A DNA stretch of 64,000 bases, taken from positions 1,336,501 to 1,400,500 of the forward strand of contig NZ_LT907844.1 in assembly GCF_900215505.1 (NCBI RefSeq), read 5' to 3'. A program made the translations under genes and the position numbers. The DNA comes from Cohaesibacter sp. ES.047 (GTDB taxonomy: Bacteria > Pseudomonadota > Alphaproteobacteria > Rhizobiales > Cohaesibacteraceae). Positions 40,911 through 49,586 of this stretch are shown piece after piece. Position 1 is the stretch's first letter. Every line of letters starts with the position of its first letter. The notes beneath the pieces are model-generated. The model was given only the letters and a program-made list of their open reading frames with translations. It was not told the DNA's origin and made no database searches.

Positions 40911-41912
40911 TTATTTGAAGGCTTCAGGGTGGAACGCCTTGGCAAGACGCTCCAATGCGCGAACGGAGCTGGGACCGGGCTGTCCCATGACGGAGTCAAT
41001 TGTGACGAAATTGTCTTGCTTGACGGCGGTCGTCTCGGCAATCGTGGGATTGGATTTTAGAATGCTGATGCGCACGTCGCCCAAATCCTTGGTCGGATTG
41101 TCGACGACCTTGCCGCTTGCCGTTCCGGAATAGAAAACGTCAATGAAGGTCGGGTCGCGCTCCGCGATCTGCTCCCAGGCGACGGTGCCATAGCGTTTGG
41201 GCATCTCGCCAAAGATGTTCTTTCCCTTGGCAAGCTCAACGACGGTGGAGTGCATGGTGTTGCCCAACACAGCGCGGGGAGCGGATTCGCCACCATTGAA
41301 AATGAAGACCGAAACGGGCTCGACGTCCTTGAGCTTCTCTTCGATATCGGCGACGCGGGCAGACAGATTCTCGATCAGTGCTTCGCCACGATCCTTGACG
41401 TTGAAGATCTTGGCAATGGTGCGGATCTCAGCATAGAGCTGCTCGAAGCCATATTTGCCCAGATTACAGCCTTCGGTGTTCATGTGGGTCTTCATGCCCA
41501 GATCCTGAAGCTGCTCGCGCGAATGGCGCTTCTTGCTGAAGCCGTCGGGGTAACCGGCATAAACGAAATCAGCCTCAGCATCGATCAGCTGTTCTGTGGT
41601 CGCCACGAGAGGCGAAAGGATCGGTACTTTTTTGTAGGCTTCGGCATAGTTCGGGCTGATCGTCAGATTGGCCATGTAGGATGTGCCGGCCATGTGATCT
41701 TCAAGGCCGAGTGCCAGCATCATTTCCGTCGCGTTGTTGCTCAAGGTAACCGCGTGGGTTGGAGCTGCCTCGAAGGTGGTTTCATAGCCACAATTCTCGA
41801 TCGTGACCGGGTATTGCGTGTCCTCAGCCCATGACACCGAGCAAAAAGGGGCTGATGTCAGAACAGCGACGGCAAAGACAGCAGCGTATGGGGTTTGAAA
41901 TTTGAGATTCAT
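40911..41912 (-). CDS. Cobalamin/siderophore-type ABC binding protein
   Basis: A 333-residue periplasmic binding protein (BtuF/FhuD fold). Signal peptide residues 1-29 end near SWAEDTQYP. The family pattern ENCGYETTFEAAPTHAVTLSN and NATEMMLALGLEDHMAG is clear; the C-terminal lobe includes AWEQIAERDPTFIDVFYSG. First gene of the operon, 219 bases downstream of the B12 box of the riboswitch at 42131-42300. Substrate inferred from that regulation. Confidence 0.92.
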   Translation of the reverse strand: MNLKFQTPYAAVFAVAVLTSAPFCSVSWAEDTQYPVTIENCGYETTFEAAPTHAVTLSNNATEMMLALGLEDHMAGTSYMANLTISPNYAEAYKKVPILSPLVATTEQLIDAEADFVYAGYPDGFSKKRHSREQLQDLGMKTHMNTEGCNLGKYGFEQLYAEIRTIAKIFNVKDRGEALIENLSARVADIEEKLKDVEPVSVFIFNGGESAPRAVLGNTMHSTVVELAKGKNIFGEMPKRYGTVAWEQIAERDPTFIDVFYSGTASGKVVDNPTKDLGDVRISILKSNPTIAETTAVKQDNFVTIDSVMGQPGPSSVRALERLAKAFHPEAFK

Positions 41913-42130
41913 TTTTGATATCCAAAGTCAAAAGAAGTCGAGACCTTGAATCTGGCAAAGAAACAGTGGAACGCTGGCTAACTGATCAAGATGGCGAAGC
42001 TGGGTGGAGCACAGTGACATAGGCACTGGGTCTATCCAGAATGAAAGTATCCTAAAGAGCGCTGGCGTTCGGCTTGGTGTACACCAAATATTCTCCTGCC
42101 GGATTCCCTCGTCCGGGTTGCGTGGTTTGA

Positions 42131-42300
42131 CGCTGTGGCAGGTCTCCTGGCTTACGGTTCATGCGCTTTCCTTCCCTTCCCAAGATCCAAAGATCTCAGT
42201 GGCAATGAAGGATTGCTCACCGTTTACAGTTGCGAGGGCAGCCCCGGTTTTGGCCCCTGTTGGGTAGTCCGCACCGGGTTCCCTTTTGATCCGCTTCTAC
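42131..42300 (-). ncRNA. Cobalamin riboswitch controlling the first importer
   Basis: Read leftwards, the element has AAAAGGGAAC (42279-42288 region), CTCGCAACTGTAAACGG, GCCACTG (42197-42203 complement), GGGAAGG and the B12 box AAGCCAGGAGACCTGCCA (42136-42153 complement), in the known order of cobalamin riboswitches. It lies in the leader of the importer genes (start 41912). B12 excess should shut expression off. Confidence 0.95.
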
Positions 42301-42459
42301 TTGCGGAACCACATGCCCGCGCACCCTAGCAAAGGCACCCAAAACAAACAAGCAACTCAGACGCATAACCCAGCCCATCCATTTTCATGCTCTGGCTGAA
42401 ACTCTTGGTTCTATGAGACCGCCCGCAACGCCTGTCGCGAGCGGTCCTGTTATGTCGGG
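42301..42459. other. Intergenic stretch beyond the riboswitch
   Basis: About 160 bases between the riboswitch promoter side and the small membrane protein gene. The promoter of the importer operon should lie here. Nothing else seen. Confidence 0.35.
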
Positions 42460-42615
42460 TTAACTCACCACTGCCTTCAGCCGGGGCAGATTTGACACCA
42501 CGACAAGGTCGATCAACAACGCGCCGATCAGTGCCAACCCTGCAAGCGGGAAGAACAGGGAAATGGCGAGCCCGAAGAGTGCCGCTCCTTTCCAGAAGGG
42601 AAGCTCACGCGGCAT
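42460..42615 (-). CDS. Small membrane protein downstream of the copper chaperone gene
   Basis: A 51-residue frame (MPRELPFWKGAALFGLAISL to PRLKAVVS) with two hydrophobic stretches, probably one or two membrane helices. The ATG at 42615 has no convincing ribosome binding site, and the upstream ATG at 42633 gives only a nine-residue peptide in another frame. It may be the tail of a frameshifted gene or coupled to it. It follows the PCuAC gene on the same strand. Confidence 0.4.
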   Translation of the reverse strand: MPRELPFWKGAALFGLAISLFFPLAGLALIGALLIDLVVVSNLPRLKAVVS

Positions 42616-42642
42616 TCGTATCAATGTTTGTCATGACCGATC

Positions 42643-43167
42643 CTATTTGTGCTTGTGCTCAGCGTGGGGATCGGACTTGTCATGTCCAGAATGGTCCATG
42701 GACATCTCTTCGGCTTTGCCGTTGCGGGCTTCAACATTGAATACGACATCCAATTCACCGGCTTTTTCAAACACCAGCGTCGCAGGGATTTTTTCGCCCA
42801 CTTCAAACGGGTCTCCATTAAGGCCCATGAACATGACATGCAGGCTGCCGGGCTTGAAGGTGACGGTTTCGCCGGCCTTCACCACGATTTTGGGCATATG
42901 CGGCATGGTGGCGACGCCATCCTTGATCTCGGTCTTGTGCAACATGACCTGCGGGAAGTCCGCCTTGACTGCAACGAGGGCGTCGTCTTTCTCGCCATTG
43001 TTGGTGATGGTCATGTAGCCGCCACCGGATTTAACCACCTTGGGGGTTTCGATGGCATAGGGATGATGGACGGAAATGTCTCCCAGCTTGTAACCGTGGG
43101 CGGATGCAGAGGTTGCCGCAATGGCGAGGAATGCGGTGAGTGCAGCGGATTTCAAGGTCGTTTTCAT
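42643..43167 (-). CDS. Periplasmic copper chaperone PCu(A)C
   Basis: A 174-residue copper chaperone. The signal peptide is residues 1-23 (AATSASAHG). The PCuAC metal site is visible: HKTEIKDGVATMPHM followed by LHVMFMG, i.e. the H-M...HxM arrangement. The C-terminal tail is His/Met-rich (MSMDHSGHDKSDPHAEHKHK), an additional copper-binding region. I use the Met at 43167 because the frame before it is not conserved. Delivers Cu(I) to cytochrome oxidase. Confidence 0.93.
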   Translation of the reverse strand: MKTTLKSAALTAFLAIAATSASAHGYKLGDISVHHPYAIETPKVVKSGGGYMTITNNGEKDDALVAVKADFPQVMLHKTEIKDGVATMPHMPKIVVKAGETVTFKPGSLHVMFMGLNGDPFEVGEKIPATLVFEKAGELDVVFNVEARNGKAEEMSMDHSGHDKSDPHAEHKHK

Positions 43168-43362
43168 GGTCTCTCTCCAGGCTTCCGGCGCGCTTTCAAG
43201 TTGGTTTGGGGCGCGGAAGTCTCGCATATGCGCTCAGTGCCACGGTCGCCCATCTGCATATAAGGCATGCGGGTCGGTCTCTGGCTGAGGCGCAACTGTC
43301 TCTTGCCAAACGTCACACAAAAAGTGCGATGGTCTGGCGGTTCATTTCAAGGATAGGAGGCG

Positions 43363-43710
43363 TTATGCGAGGGGAGGAGCACGGGCAAGGCGCGTGGCGA
43401 CATGACTGGAGGCATGGCCGAACTCAAGCAGGCCAGCGACAACACTTTCGCCTTGATGCCTTGGTGTCTCATGATGGGCAAAGGCGACGACCAATGCACA
43501 ACAGATGGTGCAATGCTGTGATTTTTCACTCGCTTTGACCGGATTGCCATTTGCATCGATGGTGATGGTTTCAATGCTGTTGCCGGTGCAGATGACGATG
43601 GTCTGAGCCTGAACAAGTCCCAGTCCGACCAGACCTGCCGAAACCTGTGGGATCAGGAATCCCATCAACAGGCTGGCTAAAAGAATGAGGCGTGGTGCAA
43701 GTCTCGTCAT
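43363..43710 (-). CDS. Small secreted or membrane protein with Cys-rich motif (DUF2946-like)
   Basis: A 115-residue protein with an N-terminal hydrophobic signal (LILLASLLMGFLIPQVSAG) and a later CTGNSIETITIDANG and SEKSQHCTICCALVVA. The arrangement of a short domain with HCxxCC after a membrane anchor recalls DUF2946 proteins, which often lie near copper genes. It is upstream of PCuAC on the same strand, so a role in metal handling is possible but unproven. Confidence 0.6.
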   Translation of the reverse strand: MTRLAPRLILLASLLMGFLIPQVSAGLVGLGLVQAQTIVICTGNSIETITIDANGNPVKASEKSQHCTICCALVVAFAHHETPRHQGESVVAGLLEFGHASSHVATRLARAPPLA

Positions 43711-43826
43711 TCTCCTGTTTTAGCTGTGACCAAAACAAGGTGCAATCAAATTTACGTGCAAATGCTTATCTTTGCCAGAAAGACAGCAGCCGCCAACCGC
43801 AAACCATGTGAAGCATTGTAAGCGAA

Positions 43827-43862
43827 CCGCCACAAAGCAAGGAAACCCTTGCAGTGTGGCGG
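43827..43862 (-). terminator. Nested hairpin after the methyltransferase gene
   Basis: CCGCCACA (43827-43834) pairs with TGTGGCGG (43855-43862), and inside it CAAGG pairs with CCTTG. It lies 22 bases beyond the stop of the methyltransferase. No T-run, so it is a possible rather than certain terminator. Confidence 0.5.
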
Positions 43863-43883
43863 CTCGGTGTCTGGACTTAAAAA

Positions 43884-44672
43884 CTACCGGAAGGCCGCAA
43901 GCACATAGTCGTCCAGATATTGCCAGACGGTTCCTGTTTGCGAAAAGCCTGCGCTGCGCAAGGTTTCAAGGTGATAGCCGAGCGTCACCTTGGGTTTTGC
44001 GTCGTTCTTGTTCTCCCAGATCACTTTGCGCTTGCTGACGGCACACGCATAATCAGGCACCGCTTCTGCCGCTTGCCACCATTGATCCCAATTGTCGACG
44101 CCATGATCGAAGGAGGCCGATTGTGCTTCCTTGTCGTCCTGTTTGGCGATCGCCTTGAAGGTGGATTGGGCATGGTCATCATATTGCAGGTGATCGCAAT
44201 TCATGAAGACGCCGCCCGGCCGGATCAGATCTGCGATCTCGAAATAGACGCGGGAGAGAATAGGGGGCTCGAGCCAATGCAGAGCGGTCGTGCTGACCAC
44301 GGCATCGAATTCACCCGAAATCTCAGTCATCCAGCTAGGTGAATCGAGATCGACTTCCAGCAGGGTGACGCGATCATCCTCGCCAAAGACATCCTTTGCA
44401 ATTGCGATCAGCAGAGGATCCTTGTCGGCGCCAATGATCTCGATGTCCGGAAATGCCTTCAGCAGCAATCCGATGAGCGAGCCCGGACCACAGGCCAGAT
44501 CGAGAACGCGCGGTTTCTTGTTCTGGCAAATGCTCCGAATAACGGTGACCATGGATTCGAACCGCAAATCGCGGTGGCGGATAAATCCGGTCTGCTGTGC
44601 ATCCCAGCGTTTGAGCAGAGACTGAGCCTGGTTCATCCGTTCAGAAGGAACAGGTTCTTTTGTTTCAGTCAT
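43884..44672 (-). CDS. SAM-dependent methyltransferase in the second B12 importer operon
   Basis: A 262-residue class I methyltransferase. Motif I is VLDLACGPGSLIGLLL near residue 55, then EIIGADKDP (motif II Asp) and FDAVVSTTALHWLEPP (motif IV region), as in the trans-aconitate methyltransferase-like group. Its start overlaps the ATPase stop by four bases, so it is coupled to a cobalamin-type importer. This suggests a role linked to corrinoid or metal-complex handling, but the substrate is unknown. Confidence 0.88.
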   Translation of the reverse strand: MTETKEPVPSERMNQAQSLLKRWDAQQTGFIRHRDLRFESMVTVIRSICQNKKPRVLDLACGPGSLIGLLLKAFPDIEIIGADKDPLLIAIAKDVFGEDDRVTLLEVDLDSPSWMTEISGEFDAVVSTTALHWLEPPILSRVYFEIADLIRPGGVFMNCDHLQYDDHAQSTFKAIAKQDDKEAQSASFDHGVDNWDQWWQAAEAVPDYACAVSKRKVIWENKNDAKPKVTLGYHLETLRSAGFSQTGTVWQYLDDYVLAAFR

Positions 44673-45460
44673 GAGTGTAGCTCCGTTTTAGGTGCGGCTT
44701 GAGAAAGCCTGTCGAAAGAAAGATGAACCTGTCCACCGGGTGCACGAAGGCGAACCATCGAGACCTGATAGACAGATTGGATGAGATCCCCGTGCAGTAC
44801 TTGATCCGGTTTCCCCGATGCCACGATGCGGCCATTGGCCATCACGGCAATCCGGTCACAAAAGCGCGCCGCCAGATTGAGATCATGCAACACGACCACC
44901 TTGGTGCCTTCCAGATTGCGGATCATGGCGAGGACATCGAGCTGGTAGCGCAGATCGAGATGGTTGGTTGGCTCGTCGAGCAACAGATGATCCGTCTGTT
45001 GGCAGAGGGCGCGGGCAATAAGAGCCCGCTGCATTTCGCCCCCTGACAGCGAATTGATGTGACGCTCTGCAAGGGGCAGCAAGCCGACCTCATCAAGCGC
45101 GTCGATCACGGCTTTATAGTCGGACTTTGTGTGAGAGCTGATCAAACCCTGATGAGGCATCCGACCGAGCATGACCATGTCTGCCAGTGTCTGGCTGTAG
45201 GTCGTGGGGCGTTCTTGTGGAACCACGGCAATGCGCCGCGCCAATTGCCTTTGACGAAACTCGGTGATGTCGGTGCCATCCAGCCGGATCGTCCCCTCAT
45301 CAGGTGCACTTGCTCCATAAAGAAGACGCAACAATGTTGTCTTGCCGCTGCCGTTTGGCCCGACGAGGCCAACCGTTTCGCCGTCGGGCACGTCAAGATC
45401 AACATCGTCGAGGATGACGTGCCCGTCCCGGCTGAAATGCAGATTGCGCGCGCTGATCAT
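44669..45460 (-). CDS. Cobalamin-type ABC transporter ATPase, second importer
   Basis: A 263-residue FecE/BtuD-type ATPase: Walker A GPNGSGKTT, signature LSGGEMQRALIARAL, Walker B LLLDEPTNHLD and H-loop VLHDLNLAA. Overlaps the binding-protein gene before it and the methyltransferase after it by four bases each (ATGA). It belongs to the operon under the riboswitch at 47825-47985. Confidence 0.95.
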   Translation of the reverse strand: MISARNLHFSRDGHVILDDVDLDVPDGETVGLVGPNGSGKTTLLRLLYGASAPDEGTIRLDGTDITEFRQRQLARRIAVVPQERPTTYSQTLADMVMLGRMPHQGLISSHTKSDYKAVIDALDEVGLLPLAERHINSLSGGEMQRALIARALCQQTDHLLLDEPTNHLDLRYQLDVLAMIRNLEGTKVVVLHDLNLAARFCDRIAVMANGRIVASGKPDQVLHGDLIQSVYQVSMVRLRAPGGQVHLSFDRLSQAAPKTELHS

Positions 45461-46434
45461 TGAAGCTCTTTGAGCATGTCAAGCAGAACAGAGACGCCTT
45501 TGACCGACATGGGGGTCGGCGGATCGGTATAGGCAAACGGGAAGGCGATGACCCGGTCATTCCGAACCGCTTGGAGACCGGCCAGCGCCGGGATCATCTT
45601 GAGCGTTTTCGTTGATTCTTCCGGTGCTCCGAAGGAATAGAGCATCACGATTGTTTCGGGATCCTTGGCGATCAGATCTTCAACATTGCCTTCGAACACG
45701 CGCTCATCCGTCTCGCCATACACATTGGTGAGGCCAGCGGCTTCGAACACAGGCGTGACCATGCTTCGCGCACCGTAAGGGTAGAGTACCTTTCCTCCCG
45801 CGCTCGCATAAAGAGCCACTGCCGTGCCATTGACGCCCGGCTTTGCGGGGGCTTGTGCCTGAACACTGGCTTTCAACTCTGCAACTTTATCCTTGGCCAG
45901 ATCAGCGCGCCCGATGGCCTGACCAAAGGCAAGCAATTCGTCATAGACAAAATCGAAGTTCGCGCGGCCCTGCGGGCTCGTTGACTTGTCCGTGCAATAG
46001 GCCGGGGGGCTGTAAAGAGGAATGCCGCTTTTGGCCAACAACTCACGGTCGGCCGCATTTTCAGGCGCCAGAACCAGATCTGGTTTTGTTGCCAGAATGG
46101 TTTCGAACGAGATGACAGATCCGCCTGTGCTATTCCTGCTTTTTGACAGAAGGGGAATGGTCTTGAATTGTTCGACAACCTCGTCGACATAGACGCCTTC
46201 GACCGGTTCTGCGGTCCGACCGACCAGCAGGTCGAGAGCATCAAGCGATATCAATGTTCCAAGCACACTGTTGTTGACAAGGAGGATACGCTTTGGCGCC
46301 GCCTTGATGGTGACCTCGGAGCCGCAATTGTCAAAACTGTAAGGGAACTCATCTGCGCTTGCAGGCGTCGCAAAGTTGCCAGAAAAAGCAATCAGGGCGA
46401 GACCGCATAATGCAGCGATCTTTGTGTGGGGCAT
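45457..46434 (-). CDS. Cobalamin-type ABC binding protein, second importer
   Basis: A 325-residue periplasmic protein of the BtuF/FhuD fold with a signal peptide (residues 1-27, ending TPASADEF). Family features are FDNCGSEVTIKAAPKRILLV and NNSVLGTLISLDALDLLVG, then FETILATKPDLVLAPENA. It overlaps the ATPase gene by four bases. It is not a close copy of the protein at 40911, so the two importers may prefer different corrinoids. Confidence 0.92.
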   Translation of the reverse strand: MPHTKIAALCGLALIAFSGNFATPASADEFPYSFDNCGSEVTIKAAPKRILLVNNSVLGTLISLDALDLLVGRTAEPVEGVYVDEVVEQFKTIPLLSKSRNSTGGSVISFETILATKPDLVLAPENAADRELLAKSGIPLYSPPAYCTDKSTSPQGRANFDFVYDELLAFGQAIGRADLAKDKVAELKASVQAQAPAKPGVNGTAVALYASAGGKVLYPYGARSMVTPVFEAAGLTNVYGETDERVFEGNVEDLIAKDPETIVMLYSFGAPEESTKTLKMIPALAGLQAVRNDRVIAFPFAYTDPPTPMSVKGVSVLLDMLKELQ

Positions 46435-46463
46435 GTTTGTCTCCTCTCATGAGATCGATTGGT

Positions 46464-47591
46464 TCAAGACGTGGCCGAGAAGCGTCGACGCATCCGGCTT
46501 AGAAGGAAAATCAGGAAGGGGGCCCCGGTGACGCCCGTCACCACGCCAATGGCCAGTTCCTGCGGTGGGAAAAGACTGCGTGCCCCGATGTCGGCGATGA
46601 CGAGGAAGACGGCGCCAATGCCAGCGGATGCGGGGATCAGGATGCGGTGACGCGATCCGATCAGCATGCGTCCGATGTGGGGGGAGACGAGGCCGACAAA
46701 GCCGATGATTCCAGACCCGGCGACCATCACACCCACGCTCAGTGAGACGATGATCATGACATAGAGGCGCACCCGTTCAGGCTTGATGCCGACAGCCAGA
46801 GCCGTGTCATCCCCCGATGCCATCGCATCCAGGTGCCGCCCGGCAATTTCGAGAAGAAAGATGGTTGTGATGGCCACGAGGATCGCGGCCAGAGCCATTT
46901 CCCAATGCGTGTTGGCAAGGGATCCCATCATCCAGAACATGACAGACCGACTTGCCTCAGGGGAATCCGAGGCAAAGATCAGAAACCCGGTGGCTGCATT
47001 CAACGCATAGCCGATCGCTATGCCGACCATGATCAGGCGCAAGGGGTCATTGCCGCCCGAGCGCCCGCCAATGACAAGGACGAGCACCATCGCAAACAGG
47101 GCTCCAACGAACGCAAAGCCCGATAGCGTGAGCGCACTGCTGGCCGCGGTTCCCCAGACCGTGATGGCAAAAGCTGCGCCCGTGGACGCGCCCGAACTGA
47201 TCCCCAGAACGAATGGGTCCGCCAAGGGGTTGCGGACCATCGACTGAATGGCTGTCCCACATACCGCCAACGTTGCGCCAACGGCCAAGGCCATCACGAT
47301 GCGGGGTGCACGGGAGGTCCAGACAATGGCATCAAAAGCCCATGAAAAGTCCGGCCCCGGGTCTGCGCCGGTCACATGCTGGATAACGACATTCAGCACG
47401 GTCAGCGGATCGATATAAACCGGCCCGATCCCAATCGAGACAATGCCCAGCACCAGAGCCAGACAGAAAAGCAGGAACGCGAGAAAAGCCTCGCGTCGAT
47501 GATTGGCGATCAGCTTGTCTATGTGTGGCGTCGACAAAAAGCTATTCCTGATAACAAGGGAAATGGAGCGCTCGCTGAACAGCGTGCGCAC
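46464..47591 (-). CDS. BtuC/FecCD-type permease, second importer
   Basis: A 375-residue permease with about ten helices. It has an extra head before the first helix (AFLAFLLFCLALVLGIVSIG). FecCD core: GISSGASTGAAFAI and GIIGFVGLVSPHIGRMLIG. The start at 47591 is a GTG; the true start could be slightly later. First gene of the operon after the riboswitch. Downstream by 29 bases is the binding protein. Confidence 0.92.
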   Translation of the reverse strand: MRTLFSERSISLVIRNSFLSTPHIDKLIANHRREAFLAFLLFCLALVLGIVSIGIGPVYIDPLTVLNVVIQHVTGADPGPDFSWAFDAIVWTSRAPRIVMALAVGATLAVCGTAIQSMVRNPLADPFVLGISSGASTGAAFAITVWGTAASSALTLSGFAFVGALFAMVLVLVIGGRSGGNDPLRLIMVGIAIGYALNAATGFLIFASDSPEASRSVMFWMMGSLANTHWEMALAAILVAITTIFLLEIAGRHLDAMASGDDTALAVGIKPERVRLYVMIIVSLSVGVMVAGSGIIGFVGLVSPHIGRMLIGSRHRILIPASAGIGAVFLVIADIGARSLFPPQELAIGVVTGVTGAPFLIFLLSRMRRRFSATS

Positions 47592-47824
47592 GGAGGCTTA
47601 AAGCTGCCGGACTTTGGGAAGCTGCAAAGATTGCTCAGGGCGCGCGCCCTTGCTCTCGGACCGTGACGCAAAGCTACGACCGATAGGAATTTCCCAAACG
47701 GTGTGCGGCTCTAGAGCCCGACTTCAAATCGGTGGTGCGAATTTGGAAAGCTGGGTATTGATGACTGCAGAATCGTCATTGCAAACTCCTCTCGGCGCGC
47801 CCCGCACCGGATATGGGTGAATGG

Positions 47825-47985
47825 AATGATGGCAGGTATCCTGACTCATGGGTCACAACGCCTTCCCGGCCTTCCCAAATCGTTCGATTCAGTGGCCTTT
47901 CGGGTGCGCTCGCCAATTACAGTTGCGGGGGCAGTCACAGAATTGATGAAATCAATCACCTCACTGTGTTCCCTTTTCTCCGAGG
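47825..47985 (-). ncRNA. Cobalamin riboswitch controlling the second importer
   Basis: Read leftwards: AAAAGGGAAC (47968-47977 complement), CCCCCGCAACTGTAA, GCCACTG (47890-47896 complement), GGGAAGGCCGGGAAGG, then the B12 box AGTCAGGATACCTGCCA (47830-47846 complement). The order and motifs are textbook for cobalamin riboswitches. It is 234 bases before the permease start. Confidence 0.95.
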
Positions 47986-48442
47986 ACGTTCATACTCTCG
48001 AAGACACCATCAGCTGTTCTAGGTTGGATGAATATTGCCGCTCAAACAAGAGCGCGTTTTGGACATCTGTGGATTTAATCGGCGCACGTTGTCGCAGTCT
48101 CATGAAAACCAGCTGAAGGATTTGATCCGAACGGTCTATGGAACTGTAAAAACACGTCAAAACTCCTTGAATGCAATCACGCCCAATGCATCAGATTGTT
48201 GTCCATGATTGATGTAATGTTATAACGTAACGTTTATTAGCTGCTCTTTTTATGGATGTCCAGTGTCGGTGGCTTGCTATCAACACTTCAAGGATGCGGC
48301 CTTGATCCGCATCCGGCGAGATCAAGGAGCGCAACTCGATTCTCAGGAGCAACACGCGCCCGGTCGTTTGTCCGCCTTGACCGGCACGAACGGATCCCAG
48401 ACACTTCTCAGGTGGGCCGTTGCTTCATTTGCTCGGCTCACA
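47986..48442. other. Intergenic stretch between the riboswitch and the polyol operon terminator
   Basis: About 460 bases without a supported gene. It should hold the promoter of the second B12 importer at its left end. The rightward frames across 48256-48440 show no family features. Confidence 0.35.
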
Positions 48443-48480
48443 AAAAAGGGTTCTGATGACGCCCATCAGAACCCTCATAT
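48443..48480 (-). terminator. Terminator of the xylitol-type operon
   Basis: On the complementary strand, AGGGTTCTGATG pairs with CATCAGAACCCT around GGCGT, followed by TTTTTT. It lies 52 bases past the stop of the binding-protein gene. Confidence 0.9.
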
Positions 48481-48531
48481 ATGTCAGAGCTGGGCGACGG
48501 GGCTGTTCAGTCCCGTCGCTGTCCAAAGACC

Positions 48532-49539
48532 TTATTTGCGGTCTTTCAGCAGGTTGTCGACATTGTCCTTGGTCACGATGGTCCATGGAATGTCGTAACG
48601 GTTTTTCTGGCCATCATCCCAGGACAGGTCCGCTTCATACTGTTTCCAGATTTCGGATTCCGGCTTGTAGCCTTCACCTTTGACCGCACGCAGAGCAACG
48701 TCGATGCTGCCTTGCATCTGGCCACGAGCGTCCTGCAGGATCGATGTCATTTCGCCAGCTTTAACAGCACGAAGAGCATCGGTCACACCGTCGATACCGG
48801 CGATGGCGAAGTCCTTCACGTCAAGGCCAGCAGCCTTGATGGCTTCAATGGCACCAAGAGCCATTTCGTCGTTCTGACCGATCACACCGTCGATTTCGCC
48901 GGGATGTTTGGACAGCCAGTTCTGCATCAGATCAAGAGCTTCGGCACGGGACCAGTTGGCGGTCTTGCGTTCGAGAACAGTGACCGCCCCTTCCGGGCAC
49001 TCGGCAATGGCTTTTTCGTTGCCCTGACCGCGCTGGATTTCGCCTGAGCCACCTTTCGGCCCTTCGATGATAACCACGTTGCCTTTGCAACCCAGTTTTT
49101 CCATCACGTTCTTGCCTTCGAGATAACCGCCCATGACGTCATCGGATACGACTTCAGAGGTCATTTCGGTGGTGTTGAGGCGGGCGTTGGTGACAACGAC
49201 CGGAACGCCGGCATCGTTGGCCATGGTGACAACGTCGATGTTGGCTTCGAAGTCCATGGGGTTGATGACGATGGCGTCCTGCATGGTGTTAACGGCCATC
49301 TGGCCCTGATCGTTCTGGACCGATGCGTCATAGCGTCCGTCATACATGGTCAGGATCACGTCGCCCGAGACCACAGCTGGATGCTCCTTGGCGTAGCGTT
49401 CCATCAGCTGAACGAATTCTGCCTTGTTGCCATACATCAGCACGGCAATCCGGGTTTTATCGTCAGCCTGTGCCATACCGGTTGACATGGTCACAGTTGT
49501 CATAAGGCCCAAACCAGCCAAAATCGCTTTCATACTCAT
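48532..49539 (-). CDS. Sugar ABC transporter substrate-binding protein (second operon)
   Basis: A 335-residue periplasmic binding protein of the ribose/CUT2 type. The signal peptide is about residues 1-24 (AILAGLGLMTTVTMSTGMAQ). The ligand fold is marked by IAVLMYGNKAEFVQLMERYA, AIVINPMDFEANIDVVTMAND and GVIGQNDEMALGAIEAI. Start at 49539 has AGGAG ahead; a longer frame to 49893 has no regular sequence. Last gene of a leftward operon with permease, ATPase, xylulokinase, AraC regulator and polyol dehydrogenase. Confidence 0.94.
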   Translation of the reverse strand: MSMKAILAGLGLMTTVTMSTGMAQADDKTRIAVLMYGNKAEFVQLMERYAKEHPAVVSGDVILTMYDGRYDASVQNDQGQMAVNTMQDAIVINPMDFEANIDVVTMANDAGVPVVVTNARLNTTEMTSEVVSDDVMGGYLEGKNVMEKLGCKGNVVIIEGPKGGSGEIQRGQGNEKAIAECPEGAVTVLERKTANWSRAEALDLMQNWLSKHPGEIDGVIGQNDEMALGAIEAIKAAGLDVKDFAIAGIDGVTDALRAVKAGEMTSILQDARGQMQGSIDVALRAVKGEGYKPESEIWKQYEADLSWDDGQKNRYDIPWTIVTKDNVDNLLKDRK

Positions 49540-49586
49540 AACGAGTCTCCTCTCAGTGTTGTTTGGGTTGTTTGCCACAGGTCCTC

